This document shows, in pieces, positions 8,065-16,309 of a DNA stretch of 64,000 bases. The first letter of the stretch is position 1, and each line of letters begins with the position of its first letter. The notes below the pieces were generated by a model. The model saw nothing but the letters and a program-made list of their open reading frames with translations. It was not told the DNA's origin and searched no databases. Source of the DNA: Planctomycetota bacterium (GTDB taxonomy: Bacteria > Planctomycetota > UBA1135 > UBA2386). The position numbers and the translations under genes were made by a program. The stretch covers positions 62,001 to 126,000 of the forward strand of contig JAEUHR010000003.1 in NCBI GenBank assembly GCA_016794425.1. The letters are read 5' to 3'.

Positions 8065-8070
8065 AGTCTA
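8065..8070 (-). promoter_or_regulatory. Possible -10 box for leaderless transcription of the selenoprotein gene
   Basis: On the minus strand TAGACT stands six bases before the ATG at 8058 and no Shine-Dalgarno sequence is visible between them. A TANNNT box at this distance is the pattern of leaderless genes in high-GC bacteria. No convincing -35 box is seen, so this is tentative. Confidence 0.3.
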
Positions 8071-8112
8071 CGGCGGCAGCCGCGCCAGCGAAGCGGTCGG
8101 CAGCAACAAGAA

Positions 8113-8143
8113 GGGCCCGGGCGCCGCAGTGGCGCCCGGGCCC
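8113..8143 (-). terminator. Intrinsic terminator downstream of the DUF423 gene
   Basis: A perfect 13-bp inverted repeat (GGGCCCGGGCGCC / GGCGCCCGGGCCC) with a 5-base loop. On the minus strand it is followed at once by TTCTTGTTGC, a T-rich tract, which fits a Rho-independent terminator acting on transcripts coming from the DUF423 gene and separating them from the selenoprotein-senB unit that starts at 8058. Confidence 0.7.
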
Positions 8144-8267
8144 AGGCCCGGGGTCCCGTCCCGTCGCAAAGCGGGGACCTCGAGCGCGGGTGAGTAGAGC
8201 ACTCCGGCCCGCGCAGCGACCTGGGCCGTGGTGCGCAAACGGCCGCGAACGAGGTCGTGGGCCCGGT

Positions 8268-8639
8268 TCAGGTGCGCGGCGCCGTGGGGCCGCGCAACAG
8301 CAGCGCCCAGCCGACCAGGAAGCTGACGCCGCCGATCGGCGTGACCGGCCCGAGCCACTTCGCGTCGAGCAGCACGAGGCCGTACAGCGAACCCGAGAAC
8401 AGCGCGATGCCGAGCGCGAAACACGCGGCCGGCAGCAGCGTGCGCCAGCCGGCGTGGGCCAGCGCGGCGCACAGGCCGAGCGCCAGCGCGTGGTACATCT
8501 GGTAGCGGACGCCGGTCTCGAAGGTCTGCAGCGCCGCCGGCTCGTAGTGGGCCTTCATGGCGTGGGCGGCGAAGGCCCCGAGCGCGACCGCGGTGCCGCC
8601 GAACACGGCGGCCAGGCGGAGACAGAGGGAAGCGGACAT
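8268..8639 (-). CDS. DUF423 family small membrane protein (YgdD-like)
   Basis: 123 residues, the usual family length. Four hydrophobic helices are visible. The family pattern is clear: LGAFAAHAMK near the N-terminus, then FETGVRYQMYHALALGL, and a late FSGSLYGLVL...LGPVTPIGGVSFLVGW. DUF423 proteins are inner-membrane proteins with no agreed function. A strong terminator follows at 8113-8143. The ATG at 8639 fits homologues and no longer start is needed. Confidence 0.9.
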   Translation of the reverse strand: MSASLCLRLAAVFGGTAVALGAFAAHAMKAHYEPAALQTFETGVRYQMYHALALGLCAALAHAGWRTLLPAACFALGIALFSGSLYGLVLLDAKWLGPVTPIGGVSFLVGWALLLRGPTAPRT

Positions 8640-8669
8640 CGCGCCATGCTACGCCACCTGCGGTCTGGC

Positions 8670-8798
8670 TCAGCGGCAGTGCCGCACCGGCACCCGCCAG
8701 GGGTGGCAGTGGTGGCCGTGGAAGCAGCAGGCGCTGGAACCGACCGCGAGCAGGGCCAGCACCAGCAGGCGGAACGAACGACGGGTCAGGATCGACAT
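8670..8798 (-). CDS. Tiny Cys/His-rich lipoprotein
   Basis: 42 residues. A short basic start (MSILTRRSFR) leads to a hydrophobic signal and lipobox-like LLAVGSSAC; the mature part is only about 18 residues and reads CCFHGHHCHPWRVPVRHC, rich in Cys and His. A strong Shine-Dalgarno (GGAGGT) lies a few bases before the ATG at 8798, which favours real translation. It lies directly upstream of the DUF423 gene (30 bases), so the two may be cotranscribed. The composition suggests metal binding or disulphide formation at the membrane surface; this is inference only. Confidence 0.6.
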   Translation of the reverse strand: MSILTRRSFRLLVLALLAVGSSACCFHGHHCHPWRVPVRHCR

Positions 8799-8914
8799 CG
8801 GATACCTCCGGGAAGGGCGGCCCAAGCGCACTCGACACCGCGGTGTTGGCCGGCGGGCACCGCGGCGTCCCGCTACGCTGCGTTCCGGACGGCCCGATGG
8901 CCGATAGCACCGCC

Positions 8915-10849
8915 ATGTCGATGCGACCTGCCGGTTGGTTCCGCTGCCTGTTCGTGGCCCTGGCGTCCGTGCTGCCGGCGCGGGCGCAGGAGCTGCCGCC
9001 TCTGACCGAGGCGATGCAGCGGCTGACCGCCGACCTGCGGCTCGACGGCGCCGGCCTCGTCGTGCTGCGGCCCGAGGGCGAACTGCACCGCAGCCTACAC
9101 GGTACGTTGGCCGCCGACACCGTCGTGCCGATCGCGTCTGCCAGCAAGTGGCTCGCGGTGGCGACGGTGCTGAGCCTCGTCGATGCCGGCGTGCTCGACC
9201 TCGACGTGCCGGTCGGGCGCTACGTGCGCGAGTTCGACCGCGACGACAAGCGCGCGCTGACCCTGCGCCTGTGCCTGTCGTGCACGGGCGGCACGCCGCC
9301 GCGCCTGCCCGAGCGGCTGGACGGCCAGGACATGCGCCGGTTCGCCGAGGAAGCCGCCGACACCGCACTGCGCGGCAACCCCGGCGCGGCGTTCGCCTAC
9401 GGCGGCGTCGGCTTCCAGATCGCCGCGGTCGCCGCCGAGCGCGCGACCGGCAAGAGCTGGCACGACCTGTTCGCCGAACGCATCGCGGCGCCGCTCGGCC
9501 TCGCGCAGACGAAGTTCGGCACGCTGAACCCGCCCGGCGGCGACGCCGGCACCACGGCGTTGCCGTGGGTCGCCGGTGGCGCCGTGTCGACGCTGGACGA
9601 GTACGCGCGGTTCGTGCGCATGCTGGCGGCCGGCGGCAGCGCCGGCGGGCGGCAGGTGCTGACGGCCGGCAGCGTGCAGGCGATGTGGCGCGACCACGTG
9701 CCCGAGCGCGTCGAAGTGCGCGCGGTCGGTTTCGACGCCGACCAGGTGCGCTACGGCCTCGGCACCTGGATCGAGACGCTGCCCGACGGCCACGTGCGGG
9801 TCAGCGACCCGGGCGCGTTCGGCTTCACGCCGTGGCTCGACCTCGACCTGCAGCTCGGCGGCGTGTTCGCCGTGCAGGATCGCGTCGGCCGCACGCTGCC
9901 GCGCGTGCGCGCACTGCAGCAGCTGGCGCGCGAGACCGTGTTGTCGCCGGCGGTCGCGGGCCGCAGCGAGACCGTCGTGCTGCCGCACGGCGGCCGCGAC
10001 CGGCGCTACCACCTGCACGTGCCGCCCGGTGCCGAAGGCGCCGCGGGTCTGCCGCTGCTGGTCGTGCTGCACGGCGGCGGCGGCAGCGGCGAACAGGCGG
10101 CGGCGGCGACGGGGCTGGCCGAGGCCGCGGTGCGGCGCGGCTTCGTGGTCGCGTTCCCGGACGGTACCGGACCGCTGAAGGGTCGCGCGCTGACCTGGAA
10201 CTCGGGCGGCATCCAGGTCTACGCCGCCGACCGCGGCGTCGACGACACCGGCTTCCTGTGCGCGCTGGTCACCGACGTGCAGAAGCGCGTCGCGATCGAT
10301 CCGCGGCGCGTGTTCGCGGCCGGCCACAGCAACGGCGGCATGATGTGCCACCGGCTCGCGCGCGAGGCCGCCGACGTGTTCGCCGGCATCGCCGTGGTCG
10401 CCGGCGCGATGAACTTCACGGCCGCCGATGCCGGCACACCGATCGCGGTGCTGCTGGTGCACGGCACCGCCGACGACCACGTGCGCTACGAGGGCGGGGC
10501 GCCGCGCCAGGCGGTCGGCCGCGCCGGCGACCGCGAGGACGCGTCGGTGCAGCAGGCGATCGACTACTACGTCGCGCGCAACGAACTGCGCGGCTACCCG
10601 GAGACGCGGCAGGACGGCAAGGTGCGGATCGACAGCTACGACCGGCCGCGTTCGGGCCAGCCGGTCGTCGCGCCGGTGCGCGTGATCACGCTGGACGGCG
10701 GCGGCCATGCCTGGCCCGGCAGCACCGTGAAGCCGCGGCTGCTGGCGGACACGCCGTTCCCGTTCGACGCCACCGCGGCGATCGTCGAGTTCTTCGCCGG
10801 CCTGCCGTCGGTGCCGCGCGGCTCCGAGCCGCCGGCGGCGCCGAAGTAG
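8915..10849 (+). CDS. Exported class C beta-lactamase-like domain fused to LpqC/PHB-depolymerase-type esterase
   Basis: About 644 residues. A signal peptide (CLFVALASVLPARAQ) is followed by a serine beta-lactamase/transpeptidase-like domain (residues ~35-350): the SxxK motif is SASK, but the usual YxN is YGG and the late HxG/KTG element is not clear. From residue ~360 an alpha/beta hydrolase of the LpqC type follows: LLVVLHGGGGSGEQ (oxyanion), FAAGHSNGGMM (nucleophile Ser), HGTADDHVRYEG (Asp) and GGGHAWPGS (His), a complete triad. Both halves act outside the cytoplasm, probably on an ester or amide in the envelope or on polymer breakdown products. Two in-frame ATGs six bases apart (8915, 8921) are both possible; an earlier start at 8897 also keeps the signal peptide. 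Confidence 0.85.
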   Translation: MSMRPAGWFRCLFVALASVLPARAQELPPLTEAMQRLTADLRLDGAGLVVLRPEGELHRSLHGTLAADTVVPIASASKWLAVATVLSLVDAGVLDLDVPVGRYVREFDRDDKRALTLRLCLSCTGGTPPRLPERLDGQDMRRFAEEAADTALRGNPGAAFAYGGVGFQIAAVAAERATGKSWHDLFAERIAAPLGLAQTKFGTLNPPGGDAGTTALPWVAGGAVSTLDEYARFVRMLAAGGSAGGRQVLTAGSVQAMWRDHVPERVEVRAVGFDADQVRYGLGTWIETLPDGHVRVSDPGAFGFTPWLDLDLQLGGVFAVQDRVGRTLPRVRALQQLARETVLSPAVAGRSETVVLPHGGRDRRYHLHVPPGAEGAAGLPLLVVLHGGGGSGEQAAAATGLAEAAVRRGFVVAFPDGTGPLKGRALTWNSGGIQVYAADRGVDDTGFLCALVTDVQKRVAIDPRRVFAAGHSNGGMMCHRLAREAADVFAGIAVVAGAMNFTAADAGTPIAVLLVHGTADDHVRYEGGAPRQAVGRAGDREDASVQQAIDYYVARNELRGYPETRQDGKVRIDSYDRPRSGQPVVAPVRVITLDGGGHAWPGSTVKPRLLADTPFPFDATAAIVEFFAGLPSVPRGSEPPAAPK

Positions 10850-10876
10850 CGCGGGCCGCACCGGCCCGCGGCGCGG

Positions 10877-12526
10877 TCACCAGTAGAGGCGCCAGCGCCA
10901 GGTGCGTTCGGCGAAGCCGGTGGCCGAGCGCAGCCGGTCGAGGTGGTGCTGGCGCAGCAGTTCGCGCAGGGCTTCGCGCTGCTGCTCGGTGTCGGCCGTC
11001 GACTGCGGGCGCGGCACCGGCACGAACTCGCGCAGCAGCGACCACCACAGGTCCGCCGGCAGCGCGGCCAGCGAATCGAGGTCGCCGGCGGCGGCGCCGT
11101 TCAGCCCCGGCGGCAGGTGGCGCTGCAGGTCGGCGATCGCCGGGGGCAGCGCCGGCGCCTCGGCCGCGGCCGGTGCGCGCGCCGCGTCGAACAGCGCCTT
11201 CACCCGGTCCTCGCCGTCTTCGCCGCCGGCGACCACGAACAGCCCGTCGCCGACGCCGAGCCAGAGGTCGTAGGCGAACATGTTGCCGTAGCGCCAGAGC
11301 TTCGCGTTGCCGTGTTCGACGGTGGCCTCCCGCTGCAGCATCGGCTTGGCCTTCGCCAGCGCGGTCTCGAGGCTGGTCGCGAACGCGGCGTGGTCGCGCA
11401 GGCCGAATGCCAGCAACCACGGCGTGCGCTCGAGCCGGTCGATGTCCTCGAACGACGCGCCGTGCAGCAGCATCGCGTCGGTCACGTGGGCGAGCAGGTC
11501 GTCGCGCAGGTCGACGCCGAGTTGTTCGCGCATGTCCTGCCGCATCTCGGGCTCGTCGATGCCGTTCGCCGCCGCGACCGCGACCGCCGCGTCGTAGAGC
11601 GCCAGCAGATCGAACCGGCCGACCTTCCACGAACCGGGTGCCGACGGCAGCAGCCGCTGCAGCGCCGGCACGCCGGTGGTCCCGGGGAACAGCGCCGCGA
11701 ACAGGCCGCGCGGCGCCTCGGCGAACGCCTGCGCCAGTTCGCACTGCACATGGGGTCCCGCGGTCGACAGCTGGAACAGCGACGGGCCGAGGCCGTCGAT
11801 CCCGAGCGCCTGCAGCGTGGCGGCCTCGTCGTCGTCGCCCGCCGCCCTGCGCATCAGCGCGATCAGTTCGGGCGTCGCGACCTGGATCCGCAGCGCCGGC
11901 GTGGTCGGTGCCGGCGCCTTGCCGTCACAGGTGCCGACCCAGGCCGTCGCGTTCGCCAGTGCGGCCGCGATGTCGTCGCCGGTCGAGGTCACGATCAGCA
12001 GGTGGTGTTCGCCGACGATCGGCGCGGTCATGCGGTCTTCACCGTGGCAGAGCATCGTCACCGAGCGACCGGCGAACTCCTGCGGCCCCCAGTCGCCGTC
12101 GAGGCCGCTCTGCATCTGCCGCAGGTCGGCCGCCAGCGCCCCGAGGTCGGTGCGACCGTCCCCCTCGAACACGGCCGCCGCCGCGAACGGGCGCGGCTCA
12201 CGGGACTCGTCCTGGCGCAGCCACACGCCGACGCGGATCCGGCCGCCGTAGCCGAGCAGGCGGTCCTGCACCGGGCCGAAGTCGGTGTCGGCGCCGAACC
12301 CCTGTCGCAGCCAGCCGAGCACCGGCGCGGTGCCCGGCTGCCACAGCGCGCGGCCTTGCTCCGATTCGAGCAGGCTGCCGAGGTTGGTCGGGGCGAAGCG
12401 GATCCGCCAGCCGTCCGGGCCAACGGTGTCGACCAGGATGTGCGGCGGGGACGTGGTGGCGGCCGTTTGCGCGGCGAGCGGGGCGAGCGCTGCCGCGGCG
12501 GCGAACAGGACGGAGCAGAGGTTCAT
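10877..12526 (-). CDS. Exported protein of unknown function (DUF3352-like architecture)
   Basis: 549 residues with a signal peptide (LCSVLFAAAAALAPLAAQ). The chain contains repeated short beta/helix units with phrases such as DDLLAHVTDAMLLHG and PWLLAFGLRDHAAFATSLE, plus several self-contained 'FDLLALYDAAV'-like segments; this is reminiscent of DUF3352-type exported proteins that sample protein surfaces, but I cannot confirm the family. No catalytic motif is visible. It is convergent with the beta-lactamase/esterase gene (27 bases between stops) and divergent from the HEAT-repeat gene, so it is probably monocistronic. Confidence 0.7.
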   Translation of the reverse strand: MNLCSVLFAAAAALAPLAAQTAATTSPPHILVDTVGPDGWRIRFAPTNLGSLLESEQGRALWQPGTAPVLGWLRQGFGADTDFGPVQDRLLGYGGRIRVGVWLRQDESREPRPFAAAAVFEGDGRTDLGALAADLRQMQSGLDGDWGPQEFAGRSVTMLCHGEDRMTAPIVGEHHLLIVTSTGDDIAAALANATAWVGTCDGKAPAPTTPALRIQVATPELIALMRRAAGDDDEAATLQALGIDGLGPSLFQLSTAGPHVQCELAQAFAEAPRGLFAALFPGTTGVPALQRLLPSAPGSWKVGRFDLLALYDAAVAVAAANGIDEPEMRQDMREQLGVDLRDDLLAHVTDAMLLHGASFEDIDRLERTPWLLAFGLRDHAAFATSLETALAKAKPMLQREATVEHGNAKLWRYGNMFAYDLWLGVGDGLFVVAGGEDGEDRVKALFDAARAPAAAEAPALPPAIADLQRHLPPGLNGAAAGDLDSLAALPADLWWSLLREFVPVPRPQSTADTEQQREALRELLRQHHLDRLRSATGFAERTWRWRLYW

Positions 12527-12669
12527 GGGCGGCCGGAACGATAGGCGGAACGGCCCGTCCGGCGCACGGCTCCCTGGCGCGGAACGGCGTGCCGGCCGGC
12601 GGTGGTCCACGCAAGGCACCAGTCGGGTGCGCTGGCTTTGCCGGGTCCGGGCGGGCACGCTGGCCGGCG

Positions 12670-13797
12670 ATGGAGCCGTTCAAGAACCGCTTCGACGCGG
12701 AGCTGGTGCGCACGGTCGCCCGGCACCTGCACCGCGTCTGGCCGCGCTTCCCGCGGGCGGAGTTCGAGCGTTGCGCCCTCGACGGTCTCGCCGCGCTCGA
12801 GCTGAAGGCGCGCGTCGACCACGTCGCGACAGCGCTCGCGGCGGTGTTGCCGGACCGGTTCGCCGACGCGGCCGGTGTGCTGGAGCGATCGCTGGCGCCG
12901 GCGCGCGACGACACCGACCTCGGTGCGCTGCAGCCGGGCCCGGACGGGCTCGCCGGCTGGGCCGTGTGGGCGTTCGGCGAGGTCGTGGCGCGGCGGGGCC
13001 GCGACGAACCCGAGCGCGCGCTGCGGTGCCTGCACGCGCTGACGCAGCGGTTCTCGGCCGAGTTCGCGCTGCGGCCGTTCGTGCTGGCCCATCCGGCGCT
13101 GACGTTCGCCACGCTGCAGCGCTGGACGGCCGACCCGAGTGCCCACGTGCGCCGCCTGGTCAGTGAAGGCAGCCGGCCGCGGCTGCCGTGGGGGATCCGG
13201 CTGCAGCCGCTGATCGCCGATCCGTCGCCGACGCTGCCGTTGCTCGCCGCGCTGCAGGACGACCCGAGCGACTACGTGCGCCGCAGCGTCGCCAACCACC
13301 TGAACGACATCGGCAAGGATCACCCGGACGTGTTCGCGGCCTGGCTCGAGCGGCACCTGCCGGCCGCGCCGGCGCCGCGCCGGGCGCTGCTGAAGCACGC
13401 GAGCCGCACGGCCATCAAACGCGGCGAGCCGCGCGTGCTGGCGGCGTGGGGGCTCGATCGGCCGCTGCGCGGCGACGCCGGGTTGCGCATTGCGCCGCGC
13501 ACGGCCGCGGTCGGCACCGCGGTCGAACTCACGGTGACGCTGCGGTCCACCGCCCGGCACGCGCAGCGGCTGGTCGTCGACTACGTCGTGCACCGTGTCA
13601 CCGCGTCGGGCGCGACGTCGCCGAAGGTGTGGAAGGGCTGGTCGCTCGAACTCGCGGCCGGCGAGCGCCGGCTGCTGACCCGGCGCCATTCGCTGCGGCC
13701 GGTGACCACGCGCCGCGACCATCCGGGGCGGCACCCGGTCGATCTGGTCGTCAACGGCCGCACCGTCGCGCGCAGCGCGTTCGTGCTGCGGCGCTAG
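12670..13797 (+). CDS. HEAT-like repeat DNA alkylation repair protein (AlkC/AlkD-like)
   Basis: 375 residues, start ATG-GAG-CCG. The middle carries HEAT-like helical repeats, among them WTADPSAHVRRLVSEGSRPRLPWG and DDPSDYVRRSVANHLNDIGKDHP, which is the AlkD/AlkC pattern; the segment VRRSVANHLNDI followed by KDHPDVFAAWLE is especially typical. The last ~100 residues form an extra beta-rich domain (RIAPRTAAVGTAVELTVTL...RTVARSAFVLRR). Such enzymes excise alkylated bases without base flipping. Its stop shares CTAG with the stop of the CotH gene, so the two are convergent with a four-base overlap. Confidence 0.85.
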   Translation: MEPFKNRFDAELVRTVARHLHRVWPRFPRAEFERCALDGLAALELKARVDHVATALAAVLPDRFADAAGVLERSLAPARDDTDLGALQPGPDGLAGWAVWAFGEVVARRGRDEPERALRCLHALTQRFSAEFALRPFVLAHPALTFATLQRWTADPSAHVRRLVSEGSRPRLPWGIRLQPLIADPSPTLPLLAALQDDPSDYVRRSVANHLNDIGKDHPDVFAAWLERHLPAAPAPRRALLKHASRTAIKRGEPRVLAAWGLDRPLRGDAGLRIAPRTAAVGTAVELTVTLRSTARHAQRLVVDYVVHRVTASGATSPKVWKGWSLELAAGERRLLTRRHSLRPVTTRRDHPGRHPVDLVVNGRTVARSAFVLRR

Positions 13798-15713
13798 CCG
13801 CCGCGCCGCCAGACGAACGGCCGCGCGCCGTTGCCCGCCGGCAGGCAGGCGACGTGGCCGGAGTCCGACGCGGTCGCTTCGACCCACAGCCGCACCACGG
13901 CATCGGTGGCCGGCACCACGCCGCGGTAGCGGCCGCCGCCCAGGGCCTGCAGGTCGTGCGCCGTGAACGCACCGAACGGGCCGGCGGCGCAGTGCACGCG
14001 CACGGCCACCGGCACGTCGCCGACCGCCCGGCAGGACACGACCAGCTGCGGCGCGGCGCCGTTGCCTGCCGCCGCGACCTCGAGGTCCTGCAGTTCGGGC
14101 CACGTGCCTCGCAGCGCCGGATCGTCGAGGATCGCCGCGCGGCGCCGCGCGACGATCGCCGCCAGCGAGCCGGGCGCCGGGCCGCCGTCGTCACCCTGCG
14201 CGAACGCGGCGCGGAACGCGGCGTGGCCGTAGAGCCCGTGCACGTCGCCGTCGACGATGCCGTCGAGCAGGGTGCGCCAGGTGGCGAGCCGCGCGTCGAG
14301 CGCCGCCGGTTCGAACGCGTGCCGTGCCAGTTCGCGCAGGTTCGCGAGGTAGCGCGCGCGCCAGGCCGGGACCTCGAGCAGGCGGCGCAGCAGCGGGCGA
14401 TCGGCGCGGTCGGCCATCTGCAGCGGTGCGGTCGCGGCGCCGCCGGGGCCACCGCGGCGGCCGCCGCCGGGCGGGCCACCGCCGGGCGGGCCGCCCGCAG
14501 CGTTGCCGGGGCCACCGGGGCCGCGGCGCCGTTCGCCGAGCAGCACTTCGTTGTTGTCGCGCGACAGCGGCTGGAAGCGCCCGCTCGGATCGCGCCACAG
14601 CACGTAGTCGCTGGCGCGCGAGTGGTAGCCGTCGTCGTCGCCGAACGCGTTGTCGATCGCGAGGAACCACAGGGCGCCGTCGATGTCGAGGTGCTGCGGC
14701 AGGATCGCCTCGAGGCGGTCGGTCGGCGTGCGGTCCAGCACCGCACACAGGTCGGCCAGCGACTGCCAGGCGCGCGCGTTGTCCTTCGACTTCAGCTGGT
14801 AGTTCTGGCGGTAGGCCTCGGGATCCTCGCCGAGCCAGCGCAGCCCGCCGCCGCCGCCGAAGTCGGGCGGCACCTTGAAGCGATCGCCGTCCCCGGTGCC
14901 GAAGTGGTGGCGCAGGAAGTCGCGGTCGAACTGTTCGACCGCCGAGTAGATGCCGTGGTCCTCGCCGTTGACGACGACGCGCACCAAGGCGACGCGCGGT
15001 GCCGCCGTGTAGCGGTTGGCCAGCAGCCCGTGCAGCGCTTCGCGCACCAGCGACGGGTCGCCGTTGCCGTTGACGAGGTCGAGGTTGCGCACGCCGCCGA
15101 GGTTCTGGCCGTCGTGCACGGCGTCGAACGTCAGGTCGAACGACTTCTTGCGGCCGCGCACCATCTGGAACGACGTGTTGCCGCGGAAGCCGGTGCCGAC
15201 GTCGCGGTAGGTCGTGCCGTCGACTTGGACCACCGCGGGCACCGTCACGTCGGTGCGGTAGAAGTCGTTCAGCTCCTCGAACCAGTCGGCCTGCTCGAAC
15301 TCGAGGAAGATCGTGCGCACGACGTCGGGATCGAACAGCGGCCGGTCGGCGAACGACGCGACGTCGCTCGGCGCGATGCGGCGGCCGCTGCCGGCCGCCG
15401 CGACCGGCCGCGGTTCGGCCTCGCCGGGCGGACCGAAGCCGCCGGGGCCACGGCCGCCGCCGGGACCGCGTCCGCGCGCCGGCCGGTTCGCCTGCAGCCA
15501 GGCGCGCGCCTGCCGCCGTTCGTCCGCGTCGAGCCGCCCGTCCTGATCGCGGTCGAACTGCGCGCGCACTGCCAGCGTCTCGTTGCGCGGTGGACCACCC
15601 GGGCCGTCCGGGCCGCCGGGCCCGAACGGCGGCGGTTCCTGCGCGCCGACGGCGGCGGCGAGGCAGGCGGCGGTCAACGACCGGAGAACGCGGCGCGGCA
15701 GGGCGGCTCTCAT
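13794..15713 (-). CDS. Secreted CotH-like protein kinase with EF-hand-like N-terminus
   Basis: 639 residues with a signal peptide (SLTAACLAAAVGAQE). An EF-hand-like calcium loop (DRDQDGRLDADERRQAR) precedes a Gly/Pro-rich spacer. The CotH domain begins near residue 125: PLFDPDVVRTIFLEFEQADW, then the family's key stretches FRGNTSFQ, KKSFDLTFD, GVRNLDLVNGNGDPSLVREAL and VNGEDHGIYSAVEQFD; the last includes the G-x-Y motif. CotH proteins are eukaryote-like protein kinases found in spores and in planctomycete envelopes, phosphorylating secreted proteins. A Gly/Pro run (about residues 390-440) interrupts the C-terminal part. The final ~100 residues form a beta-rich domain. Confidence 0.85.
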   Translation of the reverse strand: MRAALPRRVLRSLTAACLAAAVGAQEPPPFGPGGPDGPGGPPRNETLAVRAQFDRDQDGRLDADERRQARAWLQANRPARGRGPGGGRGPGGFGPPGEAEPRPVAAAGSGRRIAPSDVASFADRPLFDPDVVRTIFLEFEQADWFEELNDFYRTDVTVPAVVQVDGTTYRDVGTGFRGNTSFQMVRGRKKSFDLTFDAVHDGQNLGGVRNLDLVNGNGDPSLVREALHGLLANRYTAAPRVALVRVVVNGEDHGIYSAVEQFDRDFLRHHFGTGDGDRFKVPPDFGGGGGLRWLGEDPEAYRQNYQLKSKDNARAWQSLADLCAVLDRTPTDRLEAILPQHLDIDGALWFLAIDNAFGDDDGYHSRASDYVLWRDPSGRFQPLSRDNNEVLLGERRRGPGGPGNAAGGPPGGGPPGGGRRGGPGGAATAPLQMADRADRPLLRRLLEVPAWRARYLANLRELARHAFEPAALDARLATWRTLLDGIVDGDVHGLYGHAAFRAAFAQGDDGGPAPGSLAAIVARRRAAILDDPALRGTWPELQDLEVAAAGNGAAPQLVVSCRAVGDVPVAVRVHCAAGPFGAFTAHDLQALGGGRYRGVVPATDAVVRLWVEATASDSGHVACLPAGNGARPFVWRRGG

Positions 15714-15773
15714 GCGGGGCGCGTGTTACGGGCCCCCGTCGCCGCAGCCAACATGGTGCGCGACAATCCGGCG

Positions 15774-16199
15774 ATGGACCCACTCGTCTTGCCGTGCCCG
15801 GGCTGCCGGGCCCTGAACCGGGTGCCGTCGCAGCGGCTCGGCGACGGCCCGCTGTGCTCGACCTGCCGCACGCCGCTGCTCGGCACGCCGGTCGAACTCG
15901 ACACCGCAGCCTTCGATCGGGTCGCCGGCAAGTGCAGCCTGCCGATCGTCGTCGACTTCTGGGCCGCGTGGTGCGGGCCGTGCCGCGCGATGGCGCCGAC
16001 GTTCGCGGCAGCGGCGCGCGATCTGGCCGGCCGCATGGTGTTCGCGAAGGTCGACACCGAGGCCGAGCCGACGCTGGCGGCGCGCTTCCAGATCCGGTCG
16101 ATTCCCTGCCTCGTGCTACTGGACGGCGGCCGCGAACTGCGCCGCGTCACCGGCGCCCTGCCGAAGGCCCACCTCGAACAGTGGCTGCTGCGCGGCTGA
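15774..16199 (+). CDS. trxC: Thioredoxin 2 (zinc-containing)
   Basis: 141 residues. The N-terminus has a zinc ribbon formed by CPGC (residues 8-11) and CSTC, as in TrxC. The thioredoxin core has FWAAWCGPCRAMAP with the active CGPC and the usual cis-proline loop RSIPCLVLL. TrxC is a cytoplasmic, oxidation-inducible disulphide reductase. The ATG at 15774 is closest to the family length; an in-frame ATG 21 bases upstream would add seven residues. It is divergent from the CotH gene. Confidence 0.9.
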   Translation: MDPLVLPCPGCRALNRVPSQRLGDGPLCSTCRTPLLGTPVELDTAAFDRVAGKCSLPIVVDFWAAWCGPCRAMAPTFAAAARDLAGRMVFAKVDTEAEPTLAARFQIRSIPCLVLLDGGRELRRVTGALPKAHLEQWLLRG

Positions 16200-16309
16200 T
16201 CCGCCGCGCGCCGGCCGCCGGAACGCGTTGCGGCTCGGCCGTTCACCGCCGGCGACGGGGCGACGGAACCGCGGCCGGACGCAGCGACCCGCCGGTCGCG
16301 GCCGCCGCG

